Of a DNA stretch of 64,000 nt, positions 22,684-31,955 are shown piece after piece; position 1 is the stretch's first letter, and every line of letters starts with the position of its first letter. Both the position numbers and the translations under genes were made by a program. The notes under the pieces are model-generated. The model did no database searches, was not told the origin of the DNA, and saw nothing but the letters and a program-made list of their open reading frames with translations. Source of the DNA: Pseudomonas oryzihabitans (GTDB taxonomy: Bacteria; Pseudomonadota; Gammaproteobacteria; Pseudomonadales; Pseudomonadaceae). The stretch lies in assembly GCF_024652905.1 (NCBI RefSeq), contig NZ_CP102428.1:2616501-2680500 (forward strand), written 5' to 3'.

Positions 22684-23409
22684 GTGACGCCACGCCTCGC
22701 CATCAAGAGCTATGAGGGCGAACATCGGCCCCATGCCCATGCCTTCGCCCAGTTGGTGCTGCCCATTCAGGGCGGGATGCAGCTGGAGCTGGAAGGTCGA
22801 GGCGAGACGCGACTGCATACCGGTCTCGCGGCCCTGGTGGCGCCTGACTGCGGTCATGCGCAGCTGTCCGCGCCGGACAGCCGCTTCCTGGTGATCGACT
22901 GCGCCACCGACTGGCTACCGGCCCGGACGCTGGATCAGGCGCTGCGCCAACCCGGCCTGCCGATTCCACCGGCGGCACGGCAGCTGATCACCTTTGCCGA
23001 ACTGACTCCAGCGGCAGCCCTCACCCAGCACGCCAGCGAACTCACGCGCCTGCTCCTGCACTCCCTTACCGTCACAGTCCCGGCCTCGGCCTTCGAGCTC
23101 TTGCTGGCACGGGTAGAGGCCCAGCCTGCGGGTGACTGGACCAATGCGGCCATGGCCAATCTGGCCGGGGTCGGCCTGAGTCGCCTGCACCTGCTTTTCC
23201 ACGAGCGCTTCGGCCAGACACCCCAGGCCTGGCTGACCGATCTGCGGCTGCGTCAGGCCCAGCGCTGGCTGGAAGACAGCCGCCTGCCCATCGTCGAGAT
23301 CGCCCTGCGCGTCGGCTTTTCCGATCAGGCCGCCCTCACCAGGGCCATGACCCGTCGCCAGGGCATCAGCCCCGCCGCCTGGCGGCGCAGCCAGCGCACG
23401 CCTGGGTAA
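22684..23409 (+). CDS. AraC-family transcriptional regulator
   Basis: A 241-residue regulator starting at GTG, 5 nt after AAGGTGA. Residues 1-90 form a cupin-like sensor domain (EHRPHAHAFAQLVLPIQGG). The C-terminal 100 residues hold the two HTH units: LAGVGLSRLHLLFHERFGQTPQ and ALRVGFSDQAALTRAM with the Pro-containing end GISPAAWRR. It sits between two DMT exporter genes on the same strand and probably controls the one downstream (23487). The inducer is unknown. Confidence 0.9.
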   Translation: MTPRLAIKSYEGEHRPHAHAFAQLVLPIQGGMQLELEGRGETRLHTGLAALVAPDCGHAQLSAPDSRFLVIDCATDWLPARTLDQALRQPGLPIPPAARQLITFAELTPAAALTQHASELTRLLLHSLTVTVPASAFELLLARVEAQPAGDWTNAAMANLAGVGLSRLHLLFHERFGQTPQAWLTDLRLRQAQRWLEDSRLPIVEIALRVGFSDQAALTRAMTRRQGISPAAWRRSQRTPG

Positions 23410-23486
23410 AAAACGCCGGAGCCTCGCGCAAGACCCACCCCTCAGGCTATCGCCAGACTGCTGCCGAAACAGCGAAGGCGAGTGAC

Positions 23487-24437
23487 ATGAGCGAACGACG
23501 GGTATCGGCAACGGGAATTGGCTATGGGGTCGCGGCAGGCCTGTGCTGGGGCGTGATCTTTCTCGCCCCGGCGCTGGTGCCCGATCTCGGCGGCGCCCAG
23601 TTCGCCGTGCTGCGCTTTCTCTGTTACGGCGGGGTCTCGCTGGTGTTGCTCCTGCCACGCTGGCACAGGCTGCGCGCACAACTCACCCGTAGCGATGGGA
23701 GACGGCTGTTCTGGCTGAGCCTGATCGGCAACCTGGGCTACTACGCCCTGGTAGGCGCCGGGGTGCAGCAGGCCGGCATCGCCGCGACCACCCTGATCGT
23801 CGGCCTGATTCCGCTGCTGGTAGCCCTGGCCGGGCACGCAGACACCGGGGCCGTGGGTGTCGATCGCCTATGGCCATCAATGGCCTGCGCCCTGCTCGGG
23901 GTGGGGCTGATCAGCTACGAGGCGCTGACCGTCACGGCCCTGGGCGCCCAACCGGCCCTGGGTTTGCTCTGCGCCTGCGGCGCCCTGCTGGCCTGGAGTT
24001 GGTTCGCGGTAGCCAATACCCGTCACCTGACCGTGACTGCCATCGGCAGCCACGACTGGGCCCTGCTGCTGGGCGGAGTGACCGGCCTCCAGGCGCTGCT
24101 GGCCGCGCCCTTCCTGCTGGGGCCGGAACTGCTGGTACGGGCACCCCAGGACTGGGTGCAGCCGCTGGTGGTAGCCGCCGGCGTGGCGCTGCTCGCCTCG
24201 GTGGTCGGTGGCTTCTGCTGGAACCAGGCCAGTCGCCGCCTGCCGCTGACCCTGAGCGGCCAGGCCATCGTCATCGAAACGCTGTCTTCGCTGCTCTACG
24301 GCTTTCTCTGGCAGTGGCGGTTGCCGACGCTGCTGGAAGCCCTGGCCATCGGCCTGCTGATCGTGGGGGTGGTCTGGTGCCTGAGGTGCCACCAGCAGCC
24401 TGTCCCGACCAGCGCGCCAGCCGGGTCGGCCTGCTAG
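23487..24437 (+). CDS. DMT-superfamily (EamA) transporter
   Basis: A 316-residue membrane protein with ten predicted helices in two EamA repeats. It begins with GIGYGVAAGLCWGVIFLAP and contains AGVQQAGIAATTLIVGLIPLL, the usual end of repeat one, and LTLSGQAIVIETLSSLLYGF in repeat two. The linker about residues 125-135 and the short Ala/Pro-rich tail are not conserved-looking. It follows the AraC gene by 77 bp and is likely its target. Export substrate unknown. Confidence 0.88.
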   Translation: MSERRVSATGIGYGVAAGLCWGVIFLAPALVPDLGGAQFAVLRFLCYGGVSLVLLLPRWHRLRAQLTRSDGRRLFWLSLIGNLGYYALVGAGVQQAGIAATTLIVGLIPLLVALAGHADTGAVGVDRLWPSMACALLGVGLISYEALTVTALGAQPALGLLCACGALLAWSWFAVANTRHLTVTAIGSHDWALLLGGVTGLQALLAAPFLLGPELLVRAPQDWVQPLVVAAGVALLASVVGGFCWNQASRRLPLTLSGQAIVIETLSSLLYGFLWQWRLPTLLEALAIGLLIVGVVWCLRCHQQPVPTSAPAGSAC

Positions 24438-24447
24438 CGGCGCAGCC

Positions 24448-25737
24448 CTAGAACAATCGGGCTATCTCGTTCAGGCTGAGCACGATGAACAGCGCCGCGG
24501 CCAGCCCCAGCAGGCCGTTGGACAGCCAGCCCGAACGCCATTCCTTGGGCACCCGCTTGGAGTTGAGCAGCCAGATCAGCGTCAGGGCCAGGAACGGCAT
24601 GAAGAAGGCGCCAAAGGCCCCGTAGGCGATGATCAGGCCAAAGGGGCGGCCGAGCAGCAGCAACACCATCGGCGGGAAGGTCAGCCAGAGCACATAGAAA
24701 CGGAAGGCCGGGGTCTTCTCCAGATCACCCCGGTCGCCGGTGCCACCGGTGGCCTGGCGGACGAAGTCGGCGAACAGCAGGGACACGCCGTGCCACACCC
24801 CCAGGATCGAGGAGAAGGTGGTCGCCGCGAAGCCGATCAGGAAGACGGTGGAGACCACCGGGCCGAAGCGCTGCTCCAGCACCTCGTCCAGGTCGAGCAG
24901 GCCGCGATCGCCGCTGGAAAGGGTGATCTGCGCGGTATAGAGCAACTCGGCGCCGACGATGAGCATGGCGATGACGAAGATGCCGGTGGCGATGTAGGCC
25001 ACCTGGTTGTCCAGGCGCATCACGCCCATCCAGGCCGGAGTCCGCCAACCCTTGGCGTTCACCCAGTAGCCATAGGCGGCCATGGTGATGGTGCCACCGA
25101 CGCCGCCGATGAGGCCCAGGGTGTAGATCGCCGAGCCTTCGGGGATGGTCGGCACCAGGCCGGTGACGGCATGGCCGAGGTTGGGCATGACCAGGATGGC
25201 CAGCCCCACCACCACCACGAACATCACGCCGATGAAGAACTTCATCGCCGCCTCGAACACCGCATAGCGATTGAGCAGCACGAAGACCGCGCCGGCGATG
25301 CCCGACAGGGCGCCCCAGGCCCAGAACGGCAGCACGTCCGGGAACAGCGCGGCCAGCGGCAAGGCCGTGGCGCTCATGGCGGTGCCGCCATAGACGAAGC
25401 CCCAGAGCACGATGTAGATGCCGAAGTACCAGTAGGTCCAGATGCCCAGGGAGCGCCAGCCTTCGAGCATGGTCGAGCCGGTGGCCAGGTGGTAGCGCGC
25501 GGAGCCTTCGGCCAGGGCGATCTTGACGATGCAGCCCACCACCGCGGCCCAGAGCAGGGCATAGCCGAAGCGCGAGCCGGCGATGAGGGTGGCGACCAGA
25601 TCGCCGGCGCCGACCCCGGTCACCGCGACCACGATGCCCGGGCCCACCAGTTTCCAGCGCGCCAGGGTACCGCGGGGCGGTTGCGACAGATCGGCCGCCG
25701 AGGGGGTGGGCGCGACCTTGTTGTTGTTTTCGGTCAT
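24448..25737 (-). CDS. Nramp-related membrane transporter lacking canonical metal-site residues
   Basis: A 429-residue protein with about eleven membrane helices and the overall Nramp pattern (KLVGPGIVVAVTGVGAGDL in helix 1, AYGAFGAFFMPFLALTLIWLL near the end). In true Nramp Mn/Fe transporters helix 1 contains DPGN and helix 6 contains MPH; here the aligned positions read GAGD and TMAAYGY. The annotation as a divalent metal transporter is therefore doubtful, and the substrate may be different or not a transition metal. The gene stands alone and is convergent with the EamA gene. Confidence 0.8.
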   Translation of the reverse strand: MTENNNKVAPTPSAADLSQPPRGTLARWKLVGPGIVVAVTGVGAGDLVATLIAGSRFGYALLWAAVVGCIVKIALAEGSARYHLATGSTMLEGWRSLGIWTYWYFGIYIVLWGFVYGGTAMSATALPLAALFPDVLPFWAWGALSGIAGAVFVLLNRYAVFEAAMKFFIGVMFVVVVGLAILVMPNLGHAVTGLVPTIPEGSAIYTLGLIGGVGGTITMAAYGYWVNAKGWRTPAWMGVMRLDNQVAYIATGIFVIAMLIVGAELLYTAQITLSSGDRGLLDLDEVLEQRFGPVVSTVFLIGFAATTFSSILGVWHGVSLLFADFVRQATGGTGDRGDLEKTPAFRFYVLWLTFPPMVLLLLGRPFGLIIAYGAFGAFFMPFLALTLIWLLNSKRVPKEWRSGWLSNGLLGLAAALFIVLSLNEIARLF

Positions 25738-25833
25738 GGGCTCTCTCCGGTGTGGGACGTGCCTCGACTGTCCCGGATGACCGGTCAGTCAACAAGCGCC
25801 GGAGGATTACAAGGTGTAAACGCCTGAACCGCT

Positions 25834-26526
25834 CTAGGACAGTGGCGGCAGCGCCCAGTCGATGGGGGTGAGGCCGGCGTTGCGCAGGAATTCGTTGGTG
25901 CGGCCGAAATGGCCGTTGCCGATGAAGCCGCGGTGGGCCGACAGCGGCGAGGGATGCGCCGACTTGAGGATCAGGTGCTTCTGGGGGTCGATAAGCGTCT
26001 GTTTGCTCTGGGCATGGCTGCCCCAGAGCAGGAACACCAGATTCTCGCGCTCGGCGCTGACCACCTCGATGATACGGTCGGTGAAGCGCTGCCAGCCGGC
26101 CTTGGCGTGGGAACCGGCGTTGGCCTGCTCCACCGTCAGCGAGGTGTTGAGCAGCAGGACGCCCTGCTCGGCCCAGTGCTGCAGATAGCCGTGGTTGGGA
26201 ATGGGCAGGTTCAGGTCGCGCTTGAGTTCCTTGAAGATGTTCTGCAACGACGGTGGTGCCGGCACGCCAGGCTGCACCGAAAAGCTCAGGCCGTGGGCCT
26301 GGCCCGGCCCGTGATAGGGATCCTGCCCGAGGATGACCACCCGGACCCGATCCAAAGGGGTGGTATTGAGAGCATTGAAGATCAGCGGACCGGGCGGATA
26401 GATGACCTTGCCCGCTGCCTTCTCGCGTCGGAGGAATTCGCTCAGCTGGCGCATGTAGGGCTGCTCGAATTCGTCGCGTAGCGCGGCTTTCCATTGGGGG
26501 TCGAGCTTGATGCGATCGTCGTCCAC
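25834..26526 (-). CDS. ung: Uracil-DNA glycosylase, family 1
   Basis: A 230-residue enzyme that excises uracil from DNA at the start of base excision repair. The catalytic water-activating loop [18 protein letters not shown] has Asp69; the uracil-recognition motif LLLNTSLTV and the DNA-intercalation loop [11 protein letters not shown] are intact. Length matches the family. The start codon is GTG, preceded by AGGAAG. No neighbour appears to share its pathway. Confidence 0.97.
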   Translation of the reverse strand: MDDDRIKLDPQWKAALRDEFEQPYMRQLSEFLRREKAAGKVIYPPGPLIFNALNTTPLDRVRVVILGQDPYHGPGQAHGLSFSVQPGVPAPPSLQNIFKELKRDLNLPIPNHGYLQHWAEQGVLLLNTSLTVEQANAGSHAKAGWQRFTDRIIEVVSAERENLVFLLWGSHAQSKQTLIDPQKHLILKSAHPSPLSAHRGFIGNGHFGRTNEFLRNAGLTPIDWALPPLS

Positions 26527-26593
26527 GATTCGAGGCTTCCTGGTAAAGACAAGGGCAGCACCCTAGGAAAGCTGGCTGCCCCTGTCAAACCCG

Positions 26594-26893
26594 CTACCAG
26601 CGCGGACCATAGCGCGGGCCCCAGCCGGGCGGACCATAACCCGGACGCGGCCCCCAGCCTGGCGGTCCCCAACCGGGACCCGGCCCCCAGTGAGGCGATG
26701 GCGGCGGGGCCGGTCGATAGTAGTAGCCGTAGCCATAGGGCCGCACGATGACCGCGGGCGGCGGATAGGCCGGCGTGCCGTAGAAGACCGCCGCAGGGGG
26801 TGCCGGACGGCTGTAATAGCGCGGGGACGTGTCGTAGACGGTGCAGCCGGTGAGGGTCAGGGCACAGAGCGACGCCAAGAGAAGATGGCGCAT
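26594..26893 (-). CDS. Small Gly/Pro/Tyr-rich lipoprotein
   Basis: A 99-residue exported protein with a clear lipoprotein signal peptide (MRHLLLASLCALTLTGC, lipobox LTGC). The mature part is low-complexity: Tyr/Pro-rich first, then repeated WGP/GWGP/PGYGPPGWGP units to the C-terminus. This composition suggests a disordered envelope protein. Proteins of this kind are common in pseudomonads, but no function is known. Confidence 0.75.
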   Translation of the reverse strand: MRHLLLASLCALTLTGCTVYDTSPRYYSRPAPPAAVFYGTPAYPPPAVIVRPYGYGYYYRPAPPPSPHWGPGPGWGPPGWGPRPGYGPPGWGPRYGPRW

Positions 26894-27000
26894 GAGAGAT
26901 CTCCAGGACGGCCCGGATGAGCCTGGAGAAAGTCTAAGCTGCGCCTGCTGCTCACGCTTGCTTATCGTGCGTTCATTCAGCCGGGATTAAGAGACGTCGG

Positions 27001-27429
27001 TCAGCGCTCGTCCTGTTCGCTCAAGTAGTCCCGCAGTCGCTCCTGCAGATGGGGTATACCCTGGGGATGGGCGAGGAAGTCGGCGAGACTCATCAGTTGC
27101 CAGTGCTGCCCTTCGTCGCCAAAGCGAATGGCAGCGATCTCGGCCGGGTGCAGTTCTCCGGCGAACAGCCAGCTGGGCAGGTAGCCGGGCTGGCGCGGTG
27201 GATAACAGCGACCCCAGGTCAGACGAGCTTCATCCAAGACCAGGCCGAATTCCTCGTCCAGCTCGCGCAAGGCGCAACGCTCCGGGGTCTCGCCGTCTTC
27301 GCGACCACCTCCGGGCAGGTCCCAGAGGGCCGGCCAGGGGATGTCGGGCTTGTCGTCGCGCTGATAGACCAGGATCTGGTCAGCGCAGAGCAGCGCCAGC
27401 TTGGCGCCGTTGAAGGCATGGCGGGACAT
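27001..27429 (-). CDS. Nudix hydrolase
   Basis: A 142-residue protein with the Nudix box GGGREDGETPERCALRELDEEFGL (about residues 39-62, matching GX5EX7REUXEEXGU), which binds Mg and hydrolyses nucleoside diphosphate-X compounds. The start is placed at the ATG of MSRHAFNGAKLALL after a GGAAG site; 18 in-frame residues upstream look non-coding. The substrate is unknown. It lies 50 nt downstream of the GDPD gene and may be co-transcribed with it. Confidence 0.88.
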   Translation of the reverse strand: MSRHAFNGAKLALLCADQILVYQRDDKPDIPWPALWDLPGGGREDGETPERCALRELDEEFGLVLDEARLTWGRCYPPRQPGYLPSWLFAGELHPAEIAAIRFGDEGQHWQLMSLADFLAHPQGIPHLQERLRDYLSEQDER

Positions 27430-27479
27430 GCTGAACTTCCAGTGATGACGGGGAGACCGCCAGGCCTCCCCGCCGGGCC

Positions 27480-28601
27480 TCAATAACCCAACTGCTTGAG
27501 CAGGGCGCCAGGTGCCTGCTTGGCCGGCCGCTCATAGAACTTCAGCAGTTCGACGCTGCGGTTGGTGAAGAAGCCATCCACACCACGCGGCGCCAGGCGA
27601 GCGAAGTCCACCGCCGAATCCACGGTATAGGCGTGCACCAGCAGGCCGCGCTCGTGGGCCACGTCGTTCATCCAGGGCTTCACCAGGTCCGCGTAGCTCT
27701 GGTCGCCACCCTCCTCCAGTGCCGCCGACGGACCGATGCCGACGGCGCCATGGGCCTTGGCCCATTCGACCCAGGCGGTGAAGTCACCCTCGGAACGTAC
27801 CTGCTGCTTGGCGTAGTAGGCCGCCTTGCTGGCCTCGCCCGACTCGGCATAGGTCGGCCCGGGCTTGGCCGGGATGTAGTCGTCGCCCAGCCACAGCAGC
27901 AGGATCTTCGGCGTATTGGGCATCTCCTTTTGCAGCAGCTCCAGGCTGCCTTTCTCGAAGGTCTGCAGGATCACCCGCCCGGGCATGGCGGCGACACCGG
28001 TGGCACCGGCCTTGGGCTGACCGAGCCAGCCGCGCTGGGTCAGCTTGGCCTTGAGATCGCGCTCGATGCCGGGAAACAGTTTGGGCTGCTTGGTCTCGAT
28101 GTAGAGGCCCGGCTTGTTGCGCCCGCCCTCGGCGATATCGATGACCTCGTCGAGGGTGAGGATCTTGAGTCCGGCGAACTTGGCTCGGGCGCGGTCGGGA
28201 TGGGCCTGGTTGAACCAGCTGCCGGCATCCAGCGACTTGAGCTCGGCCAGGGTGAACTGGCTGACCGGCGCCTTGGCGCGCTCGGGAAAGCGCTTGGCGA
28301 CATCGGTGGTGCGTTCCAGGGTGTCGTCGTGCAGGGCGATGAGCTGGCCGTCCTTGGTGCGCTGCAGATCGAGCTCCAGGTAGTCGGCACCCAGCTCTCG
28401 TGCCACCAGATAGGCCGGGGCGGTGGATTCCGGCGCATCGAAGGAGGCGCCGCGATGGGCGATCACCGCCGGCCAGGGAATGCCGGCCTGGCGGGCCAGG
28501 GTCTGGCCGACGTCGGCTTCGGTGGCCAGGGCCAGCTGGCTGACCAGCAGGGTTCCGGGTATGAGGGTACGGATCAGGGTGCGCAAGGCGTTTATTGTCA
28601 T
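27480..28601 (-). CDS. Periplasmic glycerophosphodiester phosphodiesterase
   Basis: A 373-residue GlpQ-like GDPD that releases glycerol-3-phosphate and an alcohol from glycerophosphodiesters. The first 26 residues are a signal peptide (start MTINALRTLIR; cleavage near ALA-TE). The TIM-barrel motifs are present: IAHRGASFDAPESTAPAY (first catalytic His), YLELDLQRTKDGQLIALHDD (metal-binding Glu/Asp and second His), and the C-terminal VDGFFTN. The start at codon 18 of the longer frame follows a GAGGA site and gives a proper signal peptide. Confidence 0.92.
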   Translation of the reverse strand: MTINALRTLIRTLIPGTLLVSQLALATEADVGQTLARQAGIPWPAVIAHRGASFDAPESTAPAYLVARELGADYLELDLQRTKDGQLIALHDDTLERTTDVAKRFPERAKAPVSQFTLAELKSLDAGSWFNQAHPDRARAKFAGLKILTLDEVIDIAEGGRNKPGLYIETKQPKLFPGIERDLKAKLTQRGWLGQPKAGATGVAAMPGRVILQTFEKGSLELLQKEMPNTPKILLLWLGDDYIPAKPGPTYAESGEASKAAYYAKQQVRSEGDFTAWVEWAKAHGAVGIGPSAALEEGGDQSYADLVKPWMNDVAHERGLLVHAYTVDSAVDFARLAPRGVDGFFTNRSVELLKFYERPAKQAPGALLKQLGY

Positions 28602-28895
28602 GGGGTCCTCGGGTGGTCCGACGGGTAGCGCTGAGACTGCTGGAGATCGCACGCCCCTTGCAGGTTCGGCTGCGGCTCCACGGAAACAGCTGCAGAAGCC
28701 TAGCTCAAGGTGAGCGGATAGGTCGGTCGATCAAGGACGACAGCCTGTCGTCGATCCCCTACACCGCCCCCTGAACAGCCTTCAGGTGGCAGACTGCACC
28801 CCGGATGTGACATTGGGCAGACACCCGGGGCAGCAGACGTTATCCAGGTCGCAATTTCCGGTACTCTGCCGCCCGCTTCGCCTGACGAGATCACC

Positions 28896-29111
28896 ATGGC
28901 TGCATCACCCATCCCCTGCGATCCCACCCGCTGCCCGCTGTGCGGCAAGGCCAATAGCTGCGCCCTCGCCGCCGGTGGCGAGATCCACGATTGCTGGTGC
29001 CTGCAGACGCCGGTCGATCCAGCGGCCTTGACGCGCCTGCCCGAGGACGAGCGCAACCAGCGCTGCCTGTGCCCGGCCTGCGCGGCGGGTATTGCGCGCG
29101 AATCCCACTGA
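28896..29111 (+). CDS. Small cysteine-rich CWC-family protein
   Basis: A 71-residue protein with eight cysteines arranged as CDPTRCPLCGKANSCAL, HDCWC and RCLCPAC, matching the cysteine-rich CWC family, which probably binds zinc. Its stop codon overlaps the rsuA start by one base (TGATG), so the two are translationally coupled, and this pairing suggests a role linked to ribosome maturation. The biochemical function of the family is unknown. Confidence 0.88.
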   Translation: MAASPIPCDPTRCPLCGKANSCALAAGGEIHDCWCLQTPVDPAALTRLPEDERNQRCLCPACAAGIARESH

Positions 29112-29815
29112 TGCGCCTGGACCGTTGGCTGGGCAACAGACCCGAACTGGGTCGCCAACTGGCCCGCCGTCTGCTCGCCGAAGGCCGGGTGCGGGTCAAT
29201 GGCGCCACCACCCAGCAGGCCGAGCAGGAGGTGTTCACCTTCGATCGCATCGAGGCCGACGAACGCCTGCTGCAGGACGGTCCCGGCGGTCGCTACCTGA
29301 TGCTGCACAAGCCACGCGGCTGCGTGAGCGCCACCGTCGACGCCCGCCATGCCACGGTGCTGGACTGCCTGGCAGCGGACCAGCGCGCCGACCTGCACCT
29401 GGCCGGCCGGCTGGACTTCAACACCACCGGCCTGCTGCTGCTCACCAACGACGGCCAGTGGTCGCGCGGCCTCAGTCATCCCCGCCACAAGCAGACCAAG
29501 CGCTACCGGGTCACCGCCGCCGAGGTCATCCCACTGCAGCTGGTGACCGCCTTCGCCGAAGGACTCTATTTCGCCTACGAAGACCTCACCACCCAGCCCG
29601 CCCAGCTGGAGCTGCTGGATGAGCACAGCGCCTACCTGACCCTGGTCGAGGGCCGCTATCACCAAGTCAAGCGCATGTTCGGTCGCTTCGGCATTGAGGT
29701 CATCGCCCTGCACCGCGATCGCATCGGCACGCTGCCCCTGGATCCGGCGCTGGCGGAGGGCGCCTATCGCTCGCTCACCGCTGCCGAGGTGGCCGTGCTA
29801 CGTCCGGCGGATTAG
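29111..29815 (+). CDS. rsuA: 16S rRNA pseudouridine(516) synthase
   Basis: A 234-residue pseudouridine synthase of the RsuA/RluE type, modifying U516 of 16S rRNA. An S4 RNA-binding domain occupies residues 1-48 (MRLDRWLGNRPELGRQLARR). The catalytic motif AGRLDFNTTGLLLLT has Asp102, the same number as in E. coli RsuA, and the C-terminal VEGRYHQVKRMFGRFG is the family motif. The start is the ATG overlapping the CWC stop; the frame is open upstream but shows no homology there. Confidence 0.95.
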   Translation: MRLDRWLGNRPELGRQLARRLLAEGRVRVNGATTQQAEQEVFTFDRIEADERLLQDGPGGRYLMLHKPRGCVSATVDARHATVLDCLAADQRADLHLAGRLDFNTTGLLLLTNDGQWSRGLSHPRHKQTKRYRVTAAEVIPLQLVTAFAEGLYFAYEDLTTQPAQLELLDEHSAYLTLVEGRYHQVKRMFGRFGIEVIALHRDRIGTLPLDPALAEGAYRSLTAAEVAVLRPAD

Positions 29816-29876
29816 GGGAACAGGACCTCGGGAGTACCGGTCGGGATGCAGACACGCACCCTCCCGGAGACCTTTC

Positions 29877-30848
29877 ATGCGTATCGACATCCCCTCCCTC
29901 GGTTTCGGCGGCGCCCCTCTGGGCAACATGTTCCGCGAGGTAGGCGACGCCGACGCCCGGGCGACCCTCGAAGCCGCCTGGGATGCTGGCATCCGCCTCT
30001 ATGACACCTCGCCGCACTATGGCGCCGGCCTGTCCGAGCGCCGCTTCGCCGAGGTGCTGGCCGACAAACCGCGCGATGACTTCGTCCTCTGCAGCAAGGT
30101 CGGTCGCCTGCTGGAACCGGCTGACCAGCCGGAAAACGCCCCGCCGTTCGTCAACGAACTGCCCTTCAAGCGGGTGCTCGACTATTCCGCCGAGGGTGCC
30201 CGCCGCTCCATCGAAGCCAGCCTGGAACGCCTCAAGACCGACCGCCTCGACCTGGTCTGGATTCACGATCTCTCGGAAGACCAGCACGGTCCGGCCTGGC
30301 GCGACTACTTCGCCCAGGCCATGCAGGGGGCGGCCAAGGCCCTCACCGAGATGCGCGAGGAAGGCCTGATCCTGGGCTGGGGCCTGGGCGTCAACCTGGT
30401 GGAACCCTGCCGGCTGGCGCTGGAGCAAAGCGATCCCGACGCCTTCCTGCTGGCCGGTCGCTATTCGCTGCTGGACCACCGCGAAGCCCTGGACACCCTC
30501 TTCCCCGAATGCGAACGCCGCGGCGTGGGCATCGTGGTGGGCGGGCCCTTCAACTCCGGCTTGCTGGCCGGCGGCAAGCACTACAACTATGCCGAAGCCG
30601 AGCCCGCGTTGCGCCGCAAGGTCGAATTGATCGAAGGCGTCTGCCAGGATCACGGGGTGGATATCCGCGCCGCGGCCCTGCAGTTCTGCCTGGCCCATCC
30701 CAACGTGGCCGCCACCATCCCCGGCAGCAGCACCCCGGCGCGGGCCCGGCAGAACGCTGAACTGCTGCGGGCGCCTATCCCCGCTGCCTTCTGGCGCAAC
30801 CTGCGTGAGATCGGGGTATTGCCGGAAGATGCACCGACGCCAGCGTGA
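29877..30848 (+). CDS. Aldo/keto reductase (D-threo-aldose/pyridoxal dehydrogenase-like)
   Basis: A 323-residue NAD(P)-dependent (alpha/beta)8-barrel oxidoreductase. The AKR tetrad is visible: Asp in RLYDTSPHYG with Tyr following, Lys in LCSKVGR and His in WIHD. The PGSS motif near the C-terminus (ATIPGSSTPARARQN) binds the cofactor. The sequence resembles the branch containing L-fucose dehydrogenase and pyridoxal 4-dehydrogenase rather than the classic reductases. The ATG chosen follows CCCGGAGA. The substrate cannot be fixed from context. Confidence 0.87.
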   Translation: MRIDIPSLGFGGAPLGNMFREVGDADARATLEAAWDAGIRLYDTSPHYGAGLSERRFAEVLADKPRDDFVLCSKVGRLLEPADQPENAPPFVNELPFKRVLDYSAEGARRSIEASLERLKTDRLDLVWIHDLSEDQHGPAWRDYFAQAMQGAAKALTEMREEGLILGWGLGVNLVEPCRLALEQSDPDAFLLAGRYSLLDHREALDTLFPECERRGVGIVVGGPFNSGLLAGGKHYNYAEAEPALRRKVELIEGVCQDHGVDIRAAALQFCLAHPNVAATIPGSSTPARARQNAELLRAPIPAAFWRNLREIGVLPEDAPTPA

Positions 30849-30917
30849 GGCCCTTTGCGTGAGTCAAGGGGGCGGCTGTGCTAGGCTCGCCGCCCCCTTT
30901 CGATCCTGTCCACCGCC

Positions 30918-31844
30918 ATGACTTCGCCCCGCCGCCCCCTGCCTGGCCGCCCCGCGCCTCTGCATCCGCGCAATCGCCACCAGGGCAGCTATGACTTTCC
31001 GGCCCTGATGCGGACGAGCCCAGCGCTCAGGCCCTTCGTAGCACCGACGCCGCGGGGCAATCTGTCCATCGATTTCACCGATCCCCAGGCGGTTCGGGCG
31101 CTCAATCGGGCCTTGCTGGCGCTGTACCATGGCGTGCGGGACTGGGACATCCCCGCCGATTTCCTCTGCCCACCGATTCCCGGTCGGGCGGATTACCTGC
31201 ATCATCTGGCCGATCTGCTGGCCGAGGGCACGGGTGGCCGGATTCCCCGTGGCGCGACGACGCGGCTGCTGGACGTAGGCACCGGCGCCAATGGCGTCTA
31301 CCCGCTGATCGGTTTCAAGGAGTATGGCTGGCACTTCGTGGGCAGCGACATCGCCCCAGCGGCCCTGGACGCTTTCGGCCGCACCCTGGCCGCCAATCCG
31401 GATTGCGCCGCCGCCATCGAATTGCGCCACCAGCCGGATCCCCAGGCGATCTTCGCCGGCATCCTGCAACCCGGGGAGCGCTACGCCGCCACCCTGTGCA
31501 ATCCGCCCTTCCACGCCAGCCCCGACGATGCCGTGCGCGGCAGCACGCGCAAATGGAAGAATCTGGGCAAGACCACTGGTAAGCAGGTTCCCCTGCTCAA
31601 CTTCGGCGGCCAGGCGGCCGAACTCTGGTGCCCCGGCGGCGAGGCAGCCTTTATCGAACGGATGATTCGCGAGAGCCGCGCCTTCGCCAAGCAGGTCGGC
31701 TGGTTCACCTGTCTGGTGTCAAAGGTCAGCAACCTGCCGCTGCTACAGGCGGCGCTGCGCCGCGAGCAAGCCAGCGAGATCCGTGTCGTGGCCATGGCCC
31801 AGGGCCAGAAGCAGAGTCGCTTTCTCGCCTGGCGTTTCGGCTAG
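30918..31844 (+). CDS. rlmF: 23S rRNA (adenine-N6)-methyltransferase
   Basis: A 308-residue SAM-dependent methyltransferase that modifies A1618 of 23S rRNA. Family features are [16 protein letters not shown] near the N-terminus, the SAM motif [16 protein letters not shown], the N6-methyltransferase signature CNPPFHAS followed by GSTRKW, and SKVSNLPLL. Length is normal. The TAG stop overlaps the left terminal inverted repeat of a MITE-like element by two bases, so the very C-terminal residues could have been altered by insertion; the end FLAWRF still looks typical. Confidence 0.94.
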   Translation: MTSPRRPLPGRPAPLHPRNRHQGSYDFPALMRTSPALRPFVAPTPRGNLSIDFTDPQAVRALNRALLALYHGVRDWDIPADFLCPPIPGRADYLHHLADLLAEGTGGRIPRGATTRLLDVGTGANGVYPLIGFKEYGWHFVGSDIAPAALDAFGRTLAANPDCAAAIELRHQPDPQAIFAGILQPGERYAATLCNPPFHASPDDAVRGSTRKWKNLGKTTGKQVPLLNFGGQAAELWCPGGEAAFIERMIRESRAFAKQVGWFTCLVSKVSNLPLLQAALRREQASEIRVVAMAQGQKQSRFLAWRFG

Positions 31845-31955
31845 GTGCTGTACGAAAAATGCCCGCGCGGCGATGTTTCGTTGAAAAAGGCGTGGATCGC
31901 CAGCCCTACCTAGCCCTCGTCTGACCTTAGCTCGTCGACCTTTCGTACAGCACCT
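31843..31955. repeat. MITE-like element with perfect 15-bp terminal inverted repeats
   Basis: The ends AGGTGCTGTACGAAA (31843-31857) and TTTCGTACAGCACCT (31941-31955) are perfect inverted repeats around 83 bp of internal DNA. The minus strand reads open through the whole element, so it is often mis-called as a small protein, but no start or conserved domain is present. It begins inside the rlmF stop codon. The inside contains a GAAAAAGGCG stretch but no transposase. Confidence 0.8.
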
